Positions 10,295 to 18,429 of a stretch of 64,000 nucleotides of DNA are shown piece after piece. This DNA is from PALSA-911 sp963743035 (lineage in GTDB: Bacteria; Pseudomonadota; Alphaproteobacteria; Acetobacterales; Acetobacteraceae): the NCBI GenBank assembly GCA_963743035.1, contig CAVUOB010000011.1, positions 186,001 through 250,000 of the forward strand, written 5' to 3'. Each line of letters starts with the position of its first letter. The stretch's first letter is position 1. The notes beneath the pieces are model-generated. The model saw only the letters and a program-made list of their open reading frames with translations, was not told the DNA's origin and did not search any database. Made by a program: the position numbers and the translations under genes.

Positions 10295-10620
10295 ATGCAA
10301 CTTAGCATCCAGGAAATGTTGTCCGCGGGCTCTCTTTCGGCGTTCAGTGCCTCGCTCCCCGATTTCCCGGTGGCGCGGGCCCAGCCGGTGCGTGAGGCGC
10401 GGGAAGCCGGCCGCCAGGCGCAGGGTGCCGCCAACGGGCCGGCGCAGGGTCTCTCGGCAGGCCAGGACCAGCCGGGCCAGAACAGTTGGGCCAGAACCAG
10501 TTGGGTCAGGGCCAGTTGGGTCAGGGCCAGTTGGGTCAGGGCCAGTTGGGTCAGGGCCAGGCGGCCCAGCGTCCCGCCGGCGCGCTGCCGCGCGGATCCA
10601 TCCTCGACCTTTCGGTCTGA
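10295..10620 (+). CDS. Low-complexity GQxQL-repeat protein, frameshifted, function unknown
   Basis: Not a family I recognise. The frame from ATG 10295 reads MQLSIQEMLSAGSLSAFSASL and continues as an Ala/Gln-rich linker. Near 10483 one C is missing from the first 15-base repeat unit. With it restored, the protein enters the frame of the repeats, giving five or six copies of G-Q-x-Q-L, and ends AAQRPAGALPRGSILDLSV with TGA at 10618-10620. Without repair, the upstream frame gives a tryptophan/arginine repeat (SWVRA) that looks like a shadow. The repaired protein is about 109 residues with no signal peptide or membrane segment. The start is uncertain: GTG 10259 in the same frame is an alternative and no good Shine-Dalgarno is seen. 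It could be a linker or adhesion-like peptide, or not be expressed at all. Confidence 0.45.
10475..10563 (+). repeat. 15-base tandem repeat, six units
   Basis: Units of the form GGYCAGRRCCAGTTG repeat from 10475. The first is 14 bases (one C lost), the next four are 15 bases, and the last is degenerate (ends GGCG). In the repaired frame each unit encodes Gly-Gln-x-Gln-Leu. Confidence 0.9.
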
Positions 10621-10811
10621 GGGCGCCGCTTCCGGGCCCATTGTCCCGGTTTCATTCCGTGCGTTGGCCGCGCCCGGGCTGGGCCGCCGGCCAGGGGTTG
10701 GGCGATAAAACAACCGCTTAAAGCCCGATCCTCCATCAAATTGTAACCAAATACGGGCAAAACCGGCGCCCGGGTATTGAATCCGCGATGGGGAAGCTGC
10801 ACCTTCGGTGC

Positions 10812-11396
10812 ATGCCGGAATTCATTCGCAGAATCCCAGAAGGCGATAACCGCGAGCGGGACGTTTGCGCCGATTGCGGGCATGTCGCCTATGTGAACCC
10901 GAAGATCGTCGTCGGCTCCGTCGTCGAGGCGGAGGACGGGCGCATTCTGCTGTGCCGCCGGGCGATCGAGCCGCGGCATGGTTTCTGGACGCTGCCGGCC
11001 GGATTCATGGAGCTGGGAGAGACGCTCGAGGAAGGCGCCATGCGGGAAGCCTTCGAGGAGGCGCAGGCCCGGATCGAAATCGACGGCATTCTCGGCGTTT
11101 TCAGCATCAGCCGGATCGGCCAGGTGCAGGTGATGTTCCGCGCCCGGCTGGCGGCCAATGGCGGCGCGCCGCTGTTCGGTGCTGGGGAGGAAAGCCTGGA
11201 GGTCGCCCTGTTTCCGTGGGACCGCATCCCCTGGGACGAGCTCGCCTTCCCGACCGTGCGCTGGGCGCTGGATGCCTGGAAGGCGGCCGGCGGCGGCAAG
11301 CTCGGCGCGCCCGCGGGCAATCCGCCGGAGGATCCGCGCGGCACGTCGCGCAGCGGTATGCGCACCGAACCCGACCGGGTCGGAACCGGGAGTTGA
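10812..11396 (+). CDS. NUDIX hydrolase with an N-terminal zinc-ribbon-like motif
   Basis: About 194 residues. The N-terminus (PEFIRRIPEGDNRERDVCADCGHVAYVNPKIVVG) keeps a CxxC pair and the YVNPK lead-in seen in NADH pyrophosphatase-like and ADP-ribose NUDIX enzymes, but lacks the second zinc CxxC. The Nudix box spans GFMELGETLEEGAMREAFEEA, with all catalytic glutamates. Such enzymes hydrolyse nucleoside diphosphates linked to another group; the substrate cannot be told. The start could be ATG 10788, eight codons upstream. The last 30 residues are a Pro/Gly/Arg-rich tail. The stop overlaps the next gene's TTG start. Confidence 0.85.
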   Translation: MPEFIRRIPEGDNRERDVCADCGHVAYVNPKIVVGSVVEAEDGRILLCRRAIEPRHGFWTLPAGFMELGETLEEGAMREAFEEAQARIEIDGILGVFSISRIGQVQVMFRARLAANGGAPLFGAGEESLEVALFPWDRIPWDELAFPTVRWALDAWKAAGGGKLGAPAGNPPEDPRGTSRSGMRTEPDRVGTGS

Positions 11397-11743
11397 GGCA
11401 CCCAGCCATCCTGGCGGTGGTCGGGCTGCTGGTGATGGCGGCCGCGCCCGTGGGTGTGTCCCCGGGAGCGGCGCCGTCGGACGCGCTGCCGGTGCCGCCG
11501 ATCCCCCCGGATGAGCGTCCGGCTGCCGATGCCGCGCCGGTTCCCAACGACGACGCGCGTGGGCCGGCGGAGCCGCTGCCCAGCAGCATACGCATCGCAC
11601 CCAGTCTGAACCAGCAGGGCAAGGTCTATTCCCAGGGGGAGGGCTACACGCCCGGATCTTCCTACAATGCCTACAAGGACGGTGAGCGCGACAGGCTGCT
11701 CAAGCCGAGCCCGGGCTTCAATCTGCGGATGAGCCTGCCCTGA
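11393..11743 (+). CDS. Small exported proline-rich protein, function unknown
   Basis: 116 residues, starting at a TTG that overlaps the NUDIX stop. The N-terminus is a clear signal peptide: MRHP, then the hydrophobic stretch AILAVVGLLVMAAAP, then a small-residue cleavage region (VSPGAAPS). The mature part is a Pro/Ala/Asp-rich linker followed by a better-ordered tail (IRIAPSLNQQGKVYSQGEGYTP, GFNLRMSLP) that ends in Leu-Pro. No cysteine is placed for lipidation, so a soluble periplasmic protein is likely. No family is recognised. Direct coupling to the NUDIX gene suggests co-expression. Confidence 0.6.
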   Translation: MRHPAILAVVGLLVMAAAPVGVSPGAAPSDALPVPPIPPDERPAADAAPVPNDDARGPAEPLPSSIRIAPSLNQQGKVYSQGEGYTPGSSYNAYKDGERDRLLKPSPGFNLRMSLP

Positions 11744-11957
11744 GAGCAACATCCATCCAGGTGGAATCATCTGAATGGAGGAAGTTGCTCGCTAAAACAA
11801 AAGGCCAGAGCATGATCGGGCGCTTCTATCTGCGCCAATGATGCTCTCGCCGGGCTGCCGACCTGCCGGCGGCGCTAAGGGGATGTTAATCACGCTCGGA
11901 CAGGATCCGGATCGTCCCAGAAACCGGGATCCCGATCCTCGAGCGAAAGCCGTCCCG
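11744..11957. other. Intergenic region with two inverted repeats
   Basis: Just after the preceding stop, GAGCAAC pairs with GTTGCTC, with inner TCCAT/ATGGA. A second structure follows, where GAGCAT and ATGCTC enclose GGCGC/GCGCC. The GAGCATGATC core resembles extragenic palindromic elements seen in other alphaproteobacteria. No convincing ORF is seen. Confidence 0.5.
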
Positions 11958-12203
11958 ATGAATAACCCAAAACGATCGCCGGTCCGCGAGCGCGATGGAA
12001 CCGGATGGATCGACCCGCTGTCGGATTGCGGCGGCTCCGCTACGCCCGGCGGCGCGGCTGCCGGTGACGAGCTTACGCAGGCGATGCTGGCGCGCGGTTC
12101 GCGGGTCACCGGCGCTGCCGCGTCGGTGGGCGCGGCCCCGACGGCGGGCGGGAGCCTGTCGTTCGTGGCGATGGCGGATTTTCGCCCGGAGCGGTTTCTC
12201 TGA
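11958..12203 (+). CDS. Doubtful small ORF, hypothetical protein
   Basis: 81 codons from ATG 11958 with GCGAAAG upstream. The product is polar and Gly/Ala-rich and ends SLSFVAMADFRPERFL. An in-frame ATG at 11838 would add 40 residues. No homology, signal or membrane segment is recognised, and long open frames arise by chance at this GC content. It is listed because it fills the gap before aat on the coding strand. Confidence 0.3.
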   Translation: MNNPKRSPVRERDGTGWIDPLSDCGGSATPGGAAAGDELTQAMLARGSRVTGAAASVGAAPTAGGSLSFVAMADFRPERFL

Positions 12204-12301
12204 CCGAAGCCTGAGCCGGGCGTTCCGGGCCCTGCGGGTATTCCGCCGGCCTGGAGACGGATTCTCTGCACGCCGCGCCGCCGCTCGGCTATAGTTCGGC
12301 C

Positions 12302-12961
12302 ATGTCGCGCCGGAGCATGCGGATATCGCCGGAACTGGTCATCCAGGCCTATCGCCAGGGGCTGTTTCCCATGGCGGAAACCCGGCTGGGCGATCGGGTC
12401 TACTGGCTGGACCCGGAATATCGCGGCGTGCTGCCGCTGGATGGCTTCCATCTGCCCCGCCGGCTGCGCCGCACCGTGACGGCCGGGGCTTTCGAGGTCG
12501 TCGTCGACCGGGATTTCGCCGGCACCATCTCCGGCTGCGCCGCGCCGGCCGCCGGCCGGCCGGACACCTGGATCAACCCGGACATCCTGCAGCTGTTCAA
12601 CGAGTTGCACCGCATGGGCTACGCGCATTCGGTGGAGTGCTGGCGCGACGGCGCCCTGGTGGGCGGCCTCTACGGCGTGGCCATCGGTGGCGCCTTCTTC
12701 GGCGAGAGCATGTTCAGCCGCGCCCGCGACGCGTCCAAGGTGGCGCTGGTGCATCTGGTGGTGCGCCTGAGGCTGGGCGGCTTCCGGCTGCTGGATACGC
12801 AGTTCATCACCGGGCATCTCGCGCAGTTTGGCGCAACCGAGATACCGCGCGAGGCCTATCGCACGGCGCTGGCCGACGCGCTCGATGTCGAGGCAAGCTG
12901 GCTTTCCGCGCCGGACGCCAATGAGTTTCGCGTGGCGCTCGCGGCGTTGTCGCATCATTGA
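12302..12961 (+). CDS. aat: Leucyl/phenylalanyl-tRNA--protein transferase
   Basis: 219 residues. Adds Leu or Phe to proteins with N-terminal Arg or Lys, marking them for ClpAP through the N-degron pathway. Family features: ELVIQAYRQGLFPMAE at the start, YWLDPEYRGVLPLDGFH, TWINPDI near residue 83, GYAHSVECW, GVAIGGAFFGESMFSR, and LLDTQFITGHLAQFGATEI in the GNAT-like core. The ATG directly follows a gap with no strong Shine-Dalgarno; an internal start at MRISPEL is possible. It is followed on the same strand by an exported DUF4412-type protein. Confidence 0.95.
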   Translation: MSRRSMRISPELVIQAYRQGLFPMAETRLGDRVYWLDPEYRGVLPLDGFHLPRRLRRTVTAGAFEVVVDRDFAGTISGCAAPAAGRPDTWINPDILQLFNELHRMGYAHSVECWRDGALVGGLYGVAIGGAFFGESMFSRARDASKVALVHLVVRLRLGGFRLLDTQFITGHLAQFGATEIPREAYRTALADALDVEASWLSAPDANEFRVALAALSHH

Positions 12962-13090
12962 GCGCGTCACGGCGCAATGCTTGTCACGCGCGTGGGCCTG
13001 GCGAGTCTGCTGCCTGATTGCCGATGGGAACGGGCGATGGGGATGGGCGATGGGAACAGGAACATGGCCCCAGGCCAAGGAGAATGACGG

Positions 13091-13774
13091 ATGATGCGAC
13101 GTAAGATGGTTGCCCCGGGATGGATTGTCTCGGCATGGGTGTTGGCGGGTTTGACGCTGTCGGGCGCCGCCCTCGCCGCCGAGCACCCGCCCTATATGCC
13201 CACCCGCGACGTGGCGGTCGCCTACCGGATCCAGGGCACCCAGCTCCCGGCCGGGCAGTTCGGCGGCGATGCACAGGGTTCGCACAGCGTGAAGATGATC
13301 TATTCCGCGGCCAGCGGGCGGGTTCGGCTCGAACAGACATCGATGCCTGGCTACATGCTGATCGACCGGACCGGCGGGCGGATCACCATGGTCATGGAGC
13401 CGATGCAAAGCTTCATGGACATGCCGTTCGACGCCAAGGCCGGCGCCGGGCTGCTGTTGAACGACAAGATGGCGTTCACCCGGGCCGGCAGCGACCGGGT
13501 GGCCGGCGTCGCCTGCACCCTGTGGGACGTGGTGCATGACAAGACGACGGCGCGGCTATGCATCACCGAGGATGGGGTGATCCTGCGCGGCGAAGGCAGC
13601 GACCCCAGGCGCGGCAAGGCCTCGCTGCTGGCGACGGCGGTGACCTATGGCAGCCAGCCGGCGGCGCTGTTCAGCCCGCCGCCGGGCTTTCACCGGATGG
13701 AGATGCCGGCGCTGCCGTCCAATCTTGGCGGCAATCTCGGCCTCGGCGGCAAGCCGGCCAGGCCGGGCGAATAG
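13091..13774 (+). CDS. Exported DUF4412-like protein
   Basis: 227 residues with a classical signal peptide (MMRRKMVAPGW, then a hydrophobic core, cleavage near AALAA/EHPPY). The mature protein alternates beta strands typical of lipoprotein-carrier-like folds: HSVKMIYSAASGRVRLEQ, MLIDRTGGRITMVMEPMQSFM, VACTLWDV, LCITEDGVIL. This pattern matches DUF4412. Function is unknown; a periplasmic role is likely. An AAGGAG Shine-Dalgarno precedes the ATG. A short gap separates it from msrQ on the same strand, but a functional link is only inference. Confidence 0.75.
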   Translation: MMRRKMVAPGWIVSAWVLAGLTLSGAALAAEHPPYMPTRDVAVAYRIQGTQLPAGQFGGDAQGSHSVKMIYSAASGRVRLEQTSMPGYMLIDRTGGRITMVMEPMQSFMDMPFDAKAGAGLLLNDKMAFTRAGSDRVAGVACTLWDVVHDKTTARLCITEDGVILRGEGSDPRRGKASLLATAVTYGSQPAALFSPPPGFHRMEMPALPSNLGGNLGLGGKPARPGE

Positions 13775-13839
13775 GGGGTGCGGGTCATGGCTGCATCGCC
13801 CGCCGCCTGGCGGCGCGGCGCCCGGCGCGGCCGCGTTTC

Positions 13840-14751
13840 ATGCCGCCCTGGCGTGACCGGCAGGGCCGCATCTCCCCGTTGAAGTCACTGGTTCTGATCG
13901 GCGCGTGCGTCCCGGCGCTGCTGATCGGCTATTGGTGGTGGGACGGCGATCTCGGCCCGCGCACGGTCAATGCGGCGATCCATCTGACCGGCCTCTGGGC
14001 GCTGCGCTTCGTGCTGCTGTCGCTGGCGGTGACGCCGGCGCGCGTGGTGTTCGACTACCCAAGGGTCGTGCTGGTGCGGCGCATGCTCGGCGTCACCGCG
14101 ATGGCGTACGCGCTGGCGCATATCAGCCTGTACGTGATCGACATGAACTTCCATCTGCTGGAAGTGGCGGTGGAGATCGTGCGCCGGTTCTACCTGACCA
14201 TCGGCTTCGCCGCGCTGACCGGACTGGTCGCGCTGGGCGCGACCTCCACCGATGCCGCCGTGCGCCGCATGGGCCGGGGCTGGAAGCGGCTGCACATGTC
14301 GATCTACGGCATCGGCGTGCTGATGCTGTGGCATCACTTCCTGCAGGCCAAGGCCGGGGTTTCGGCCGCGACGCTGGCGGCAGGGCTGTTCGTTTGGCTG
14401 ATGCTGTGGCGGGCGCTGCCGGCGGAGCGGCGGGCGTCGCCATGGGTCCTGGCCCTGCTGGCGCCGGCGGCGGGGCTGCTGACGGCGGGCATCGAATTCG
14501 CCTGGTACGCGCTGGCCACGCGGATCGATCCCTGGCGCGTGCTGGCGGCGAACCTGGATATCACCTTCGGTCCCCGCTCGGCCGAATGGGTCGCGATCGC
14601 CGGCCTCGGGGTCGTGGCGCTGAGCCTGCTGGCGCGGCTCCACCTTGCGGACAGGCTGTCGCGGCTGCGCAAGACCTATGCCGCTTTCCCGGCTACGCCT
14701 GGGGATCCGGCGGGCCTGACCGCGGTTACCGGGGGCGTTGCGCCCGTCTGA
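13840..14751 (+). CDS. msrQ: MsrQ-like heme membrane subunit (ferric-reductase-like domain)
   Basis: 303 residues with about eight hydrophobic segments. The core (about 30-200) is a ferric-reductase-like transmembrane domain: LHISLYVIDMNF-like helix with candidate heme histidine (YALAHISLY), WKRLHMSIYGIGVLMLWHHF with further histidines, and RRMLGVTAMAYALAH. MsrQ passes electrons to the periplasmic methionine-sulfoxide reductase MsrP. No msrP lies next to it here, which is unusual, since the two normally form an operon. The frame is open far upstream; ATG 13840 was chosen because it starts the homologous part. The C-terminal 90 residues add helices beyond the minimal family. The stop lies inside a 15-base tandem repeat. 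Confidence 0.8.
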   Translation: MPPWRDRQGRISPLKSLVLIGACVPALLIGYWWWDGDLGPRTVNAAIHLTGLWALRFVLLSLAVTPARVVFDYPRVVLVRRMLGVTAMAYALAHISLYVIDMNFHLLEVAVEIVRRFYLTIGFAALTGLVALGATSTDAAVRRMGRGWKRLHMSIYGIGVLMLWHHFLQAKAGVSAATLAAGLFVWLMLWRALPAERRASPWVLALLAPAAGLLTAGIEFAWYALATRIDPWRVLAANLDITFGPRSAEWVAIAGLGVVALSLLARLHLADRLSRLRKTYAAFPATPGDPAGLTAVTGGVAPV

Positions 14752-14785
14752 TTTGCGCCCGTCTGATTTGTGCCTGTCTGATGGT
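14741..14785. repeat. 15-base tandem repeat spanning the msrQ stop
   Basis: CGCCCGTCTGATTTG occurs twice in perfect tandem (14741-14755, 14756-14770), followed by a degenerate third copy. The TGA of msrQ is part of unit one. Confidence 0.85.
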
Positions 14786-14852
14786 TGATCGTGCTTGCGT
14801 CCGCCCGGCCGGACAATCCGAAGGCAGCCGACAGGGAAAATCTCCCTGGCCG

Positions 14853-15317
14853 CTACAGCGCGGCGACCGCGTCCATCACTTCCTTGGCGTGGCCGGGAAC
14901 GCTGACCTTGCGCCAGATTTTGGCGATCCTGCCGTTCTTGTCGATCAGGAAGGTGCTGCGCTCCATGCCCATGTATTTCCGGCCGTACATGGATTTCTCC
15001 ACCCAGGTGCCGTAGGCGGTAGACGCATCGCCGGCCTCGTCGGAGGCGAGCGGGAAGGTCAGGCTGTATTTCTCGGCGAATTTCTCGATCGGCTTCATCT
15101 TGTCGCGCGACACGCCGATCACCTCGACCCCGATCTTGCCGAGCTGCGGCAGGGCCTCCTGGAAGGCGCAGGCCTCCTTGGTGCAGCCGGGCGTGTCGGC
15201 CTTGGGGTAGAAATACAGCACGAACGGCTTGCCCTTCAGCGCCTTCAGGCTGACGCTGCGCCCGCCGCTCGCGGGCATCTCGAAGGCCGGGGCCTGGTCG
15301 CCTTCCGCTACGCTCAT
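14853..15317 (-). CDS. bcp: Thioredoxin-dependent peroxiredoxin (Bcp/PrxQ)
   Basis: 154 residues. Reduces peroxides and lipid hydroperoxides in the cytoplasm. The peroxidatic motif is FYPKADTPGCTKEACAF, with peroxidatic Cys and resolving Cys five residues apart, as in the alpha/BCP class. FPLASDEAGDASTAYGTW and RSTFLIDKNGRIAKIW complete the fold. A TAGGAG Shine-Dalgarno lies 9 bases upstream of the ATG, overlapping the end of glnE, so the pair is probably co-transcribed. Confidence 0.96.
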   Translation of the reverse strand: MSVAEGDQAPAFEMPASGGRSVSLKALKGKPFVLYFYPKADTPGCTKEACAFQEALPQLGKIGVEVIGVSRDKMKPIEKFAEKYSLTFPLASDEAGDASTAYGTWVEKSMYGRKYMGMERSTFLIDKNGRIAKIWRKVSVPGHAKEVMDAVAAL

Positions 15318-15329
15318 CCGCGATCTCTC

Positions 15330-18300
15330 CTACATGGCGCACGAACAGGGCGCGCACCTCGCGCCCCAGCCCGTCCAGGGTCATCAGCAAATCGGCCAAG
15401 TCAACTGCCGGGGCGCCGGCCCGCGCCGCCGCGCGCAGCAGGGAGCTGGCGGTGGCCTCCGGCAGGTCGCCATGCGCGCCGCGGCCGAGGGTGATGCGCA
15501 GCATGCCCTGCACGGTCCGCCAGACGCGGTCGGCGCGGATCAGCGTCGCCGCGTCCTCGCCGGGCAGCATGCCGGCATCGGCCAGCCGGCGCAGCGCGAC
15601 GCGGGTGGTCTCGCTGCGCACCTCCGGGTGGCGCGCCGCATGCACGAGCTGCAGGGTCTGGGAGACGAACTCGACCTCGATCTGTCCGCCCGGCCGCAGC
15701 TTCACGTCCCAGCGTCCGATCGGCGGCAGGTCGCGCGCCAGCCGGGCGCGCATCGCCGCGGCGTCGGCGCGGATGCGCGCCGGCTCCCCGGCATGGGCGA
15801 TCGCCTCCTCGATCCCGGCCTCGATCTCTGCGCGCAGCGCCGGCGGGCCGGCGATCACGCGGGCGCGGGTCAGCGCCATCCGCTCCCAGGTCCAGGCCGA
15901 TGTCGCGTGGTAGTGGCGGAAGGATTTCAGCGATACCGCGACCGGTCCCTTGTTGCCGGACGGCCGCAGCCGCATGTCCACGGCATAGAGCGGCCCGTCG
16001 ATGCCCGGCGCGGTGACCGCGGCGATATAGGTGTGCGCGGCGCGCACGAACCACTGGCTGGCCGGCAGCCGCTTCACGTTGGCGCCGCCGCGGCTCTCGG
16101 TCACGTCGTCCGGATGGTCGTAGATCAGCATCAGGTCGAGGTCGGAGCCGGCCATCATCTCCCGCCCGCCCGCCTTGCCCATCGCCACCACGGCCATTCC
16201 GCCGCCGCGCACGCGGCCGAAGCGGCTGGCGAAATCGGCCAGCACCGGCGCCAGCAGCGCCGACAGCACGGCATCGGCCAGCGCGGTCCGCTGCAGCCCG
16301 GCGCTGTCGGCATCCAGCCGGCCGTCCATGGTCGCGACCGCGAGGGCGAATTCCTCCTCCCGCACCATGCGGCGGATGATCTCGATGACCTCTTCCAGCG
16401 CCGTGGCGTCGCGCAGCCGCAGGCGCAGCAGCCGCGCGGGATCGGGCTCCTCCTCCGGGCTGAGCAGCCCGTCGAGCGCGGCGGGATGGCGGGTGAGATG
16501 GTCGGCGAGCCAGGGCGCCGCCCCCAGCACGGCGGCGATGCGGTCCAGCAATTGCGGGTTGCGCTGGAACAGCGACAGCAGCTGAACCCCGGCCGGAATG
16601 CGCGTGAGCAGGGCATCGAAGCGGCTGAATGCCGTATCCGGCTGGGGCTGGCGGCCGAGCGCCGCCAGCACGGCGGGCAACAGCTGCGCCATCAGGTCGC
16701 GCGCCCGCTCCGATCGCAGCGCCCGCGGCCGGCCGGCCAGCCAGCCGCGCACGGCGGCCACCAGCGCGGGGATGTTGGCATAGCCGAGCCCGGCCAGGAT
16801 GGCGGCGGTCTCCGGCGGCACCTCGTCGACGCCGCTGAAATCGAGCGCCGAGCTGACATCGGCGCCATAGGCGTCGTCCGGGATGTCGCCGAACACCTCC
16901 GCGTAGCGCTGGCCGACCTGGTCCATATGGCCGAGCAGTTCCACGGCGAAGCCCTGCGCGTCCGCATGGCCCATGAAGGTCGCGAACTGCGCCAGCCCTT
17001 CCGGCGTGTCCGGCAGGACATGGGTCTGCCGGTCGGCCACCATCTGCAGCCGGTGCTCGACCTTGCGCAGGTAGTGATAGGCGCGGGCGAGCTCGGTCGC
17101 GGCACGGCGCTGGAGATGGCCGGTGCGCACCAGCTGGCGCAGTGCGTCCAGCGTGGTGGCCACGCGCAGCGTGGGATCGCGTCCGCCCCAGACGAGCTGC
17201 AGGGTCTGGGCGAGGAACTCGATTTCGCGAATCCCGCCCTCGCCGAGCTTGACGTTGTGCCCGGCGATGCGCGCGACCGGATCCTGCCCGCGCGCCGGCG
17301 CGCCGGCGCCGCGCGCGGCTGCCAGCTGCGACCCGGCCGGCTTGCTGCCGGCCCGCTTGCTGAGCGCGTGCTGGTCGATGCGCCGCTTCATCGCCTGGAT
17401 ATCGGCGACGGCGGCGAAATCCAGGCCCTTGCGCCAGATGAACGGCCGGATCGCGTCCAGGAAGAAGGTGCCGAGCGCGAGGTCGCCGGCCACCGGGCGC
17501 GCCTTGATCATCGCCGCGCGTTCCCAGTTCTGGCCCATGCTTTCGTAATAGGACAGGGCGGCGGGCAGGGTGATGGCCGGCGGCGTCGCGGCCGGGTCCG
17601 GGCGCAGCCGCAGATCGGTGCGGAAGACATAGCCGTCCGCGTCACGCGCCTCCATCAGGGTCACAAGATCGCGCGCGAGGCGGGAGGTGAAGCCGCCAAT
17701 CGCCTCGACGGCGATCTGCGGGGTATATATGGGAGCTGCCGGATCGTAGAGCAGCACGAGGTCGATATCGCTCGAGTAGTTCAGTTCCCGCGCGCCGAGC
17801 TTGCCCATGCCGATTGCCACGAACCCGCCGCCTTGCGCCGGATCGTCCGGTTCCGGCAGGGCCAGCTCGCCGCGGTCATGCGCGGCGCGCAGCAGATGCG
17901 CGACCGCCAGGCGGAGCGTTGTCTCCGCCAGCGTGGTCAGCACGCCGGTGACCCGGTCCAGGTGCCAGATCCCGCCGATATCGGCGATGGCGGTGGCCAG
18001 CGCCACCACGCGCTTGGCGCGGCGCAGCCCCGCCGCCACGACCGGACGGCGCGCCGACGGCGCGATGGCGGCCAGATCGGCCATGGCGTCGGCGACGGCC
18101 CGGTCCGGCCCGGCGCGCAGGATGGTCTGCAGCGCGGCGGCCTCCCGCAAGGCGAGGTCGGAGAGATAGGGGCTGTTGCCACCCAGCGCGGCCAGCATCG
18201 CCGCGACCGCGGGGCGGGCGGCCAAGCGCGCCTCGGCGCGGCCGAGTTCGGCAAAGCGCTCGATAAGGCGCTCGGCGGCGGCCGGATCGTACGGCTGCGG

Positions 18301-18336
18301 CCAGGTCGTGGGCATTCGGAACGGAGCGGATGTCAT
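15330..18336 (-). CDS. glnE: Bifunctional glutamine synthetase adenylyltransferase/deadenylase, 3' end shifted
   Basis: About 1000 residues. Adds AMP to, and phosphorolytically removes it from, glutamine synthetase in response to PII, controlling nitrogen assimilation. Two nucleotidyltransferase halves are clear: GMGKLGARELNYSSDIDLV near 240 and AMGKAGGREMMAGSDLDLM near 690, each followed by the GlnD-UTase-like helical domain (GEGGIREIEFLAQTLQLVW; RPGGQIEVEFVSQTLQLVH). A low-complexity Ala/Gly/Pro insert interrupts about 345-370. The frame does not stop after the natural C-terminus (REVRALFVRHVG) but runs through bcp to 13885. The neighbouring frame has TAG at 15330-15332, so one inserted base near the 3' end is the simplest explanation. 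The start ATG 18336 (MTSAPFRMP) lacks a strong Shine-Dalgarno; M8 is an alternative. Confidence 0.9.
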
Positions 18337-18361
18337 GCGTGCGGGCGTGGCCAGGGAATAT

Positions 18362-18401
18362 GTGACCGGGGAATGCGTGACCGGCGAAACACGTGACCGG
18401 G
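18362..18401. repeat. 15-16-base tandem repeat in the glnE/AsmA-like divergent gap
   Basis: GTGACCGG starts three successive units spaced 15 and 16 bases apart. The gap between the two divergent genes is only 93 bases, so the repeat occupies most of the likely promoter region. Confidence 0.75.
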
Positions 18402-18429
18402 GGATGATCGACTGTCCGGCAGGCTGGTC

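Noticed and set aside
10475..10563. Possible CRISPR array
   Set aside because: Units are 15 bases in direct tandem, without spacers; no cas genes.
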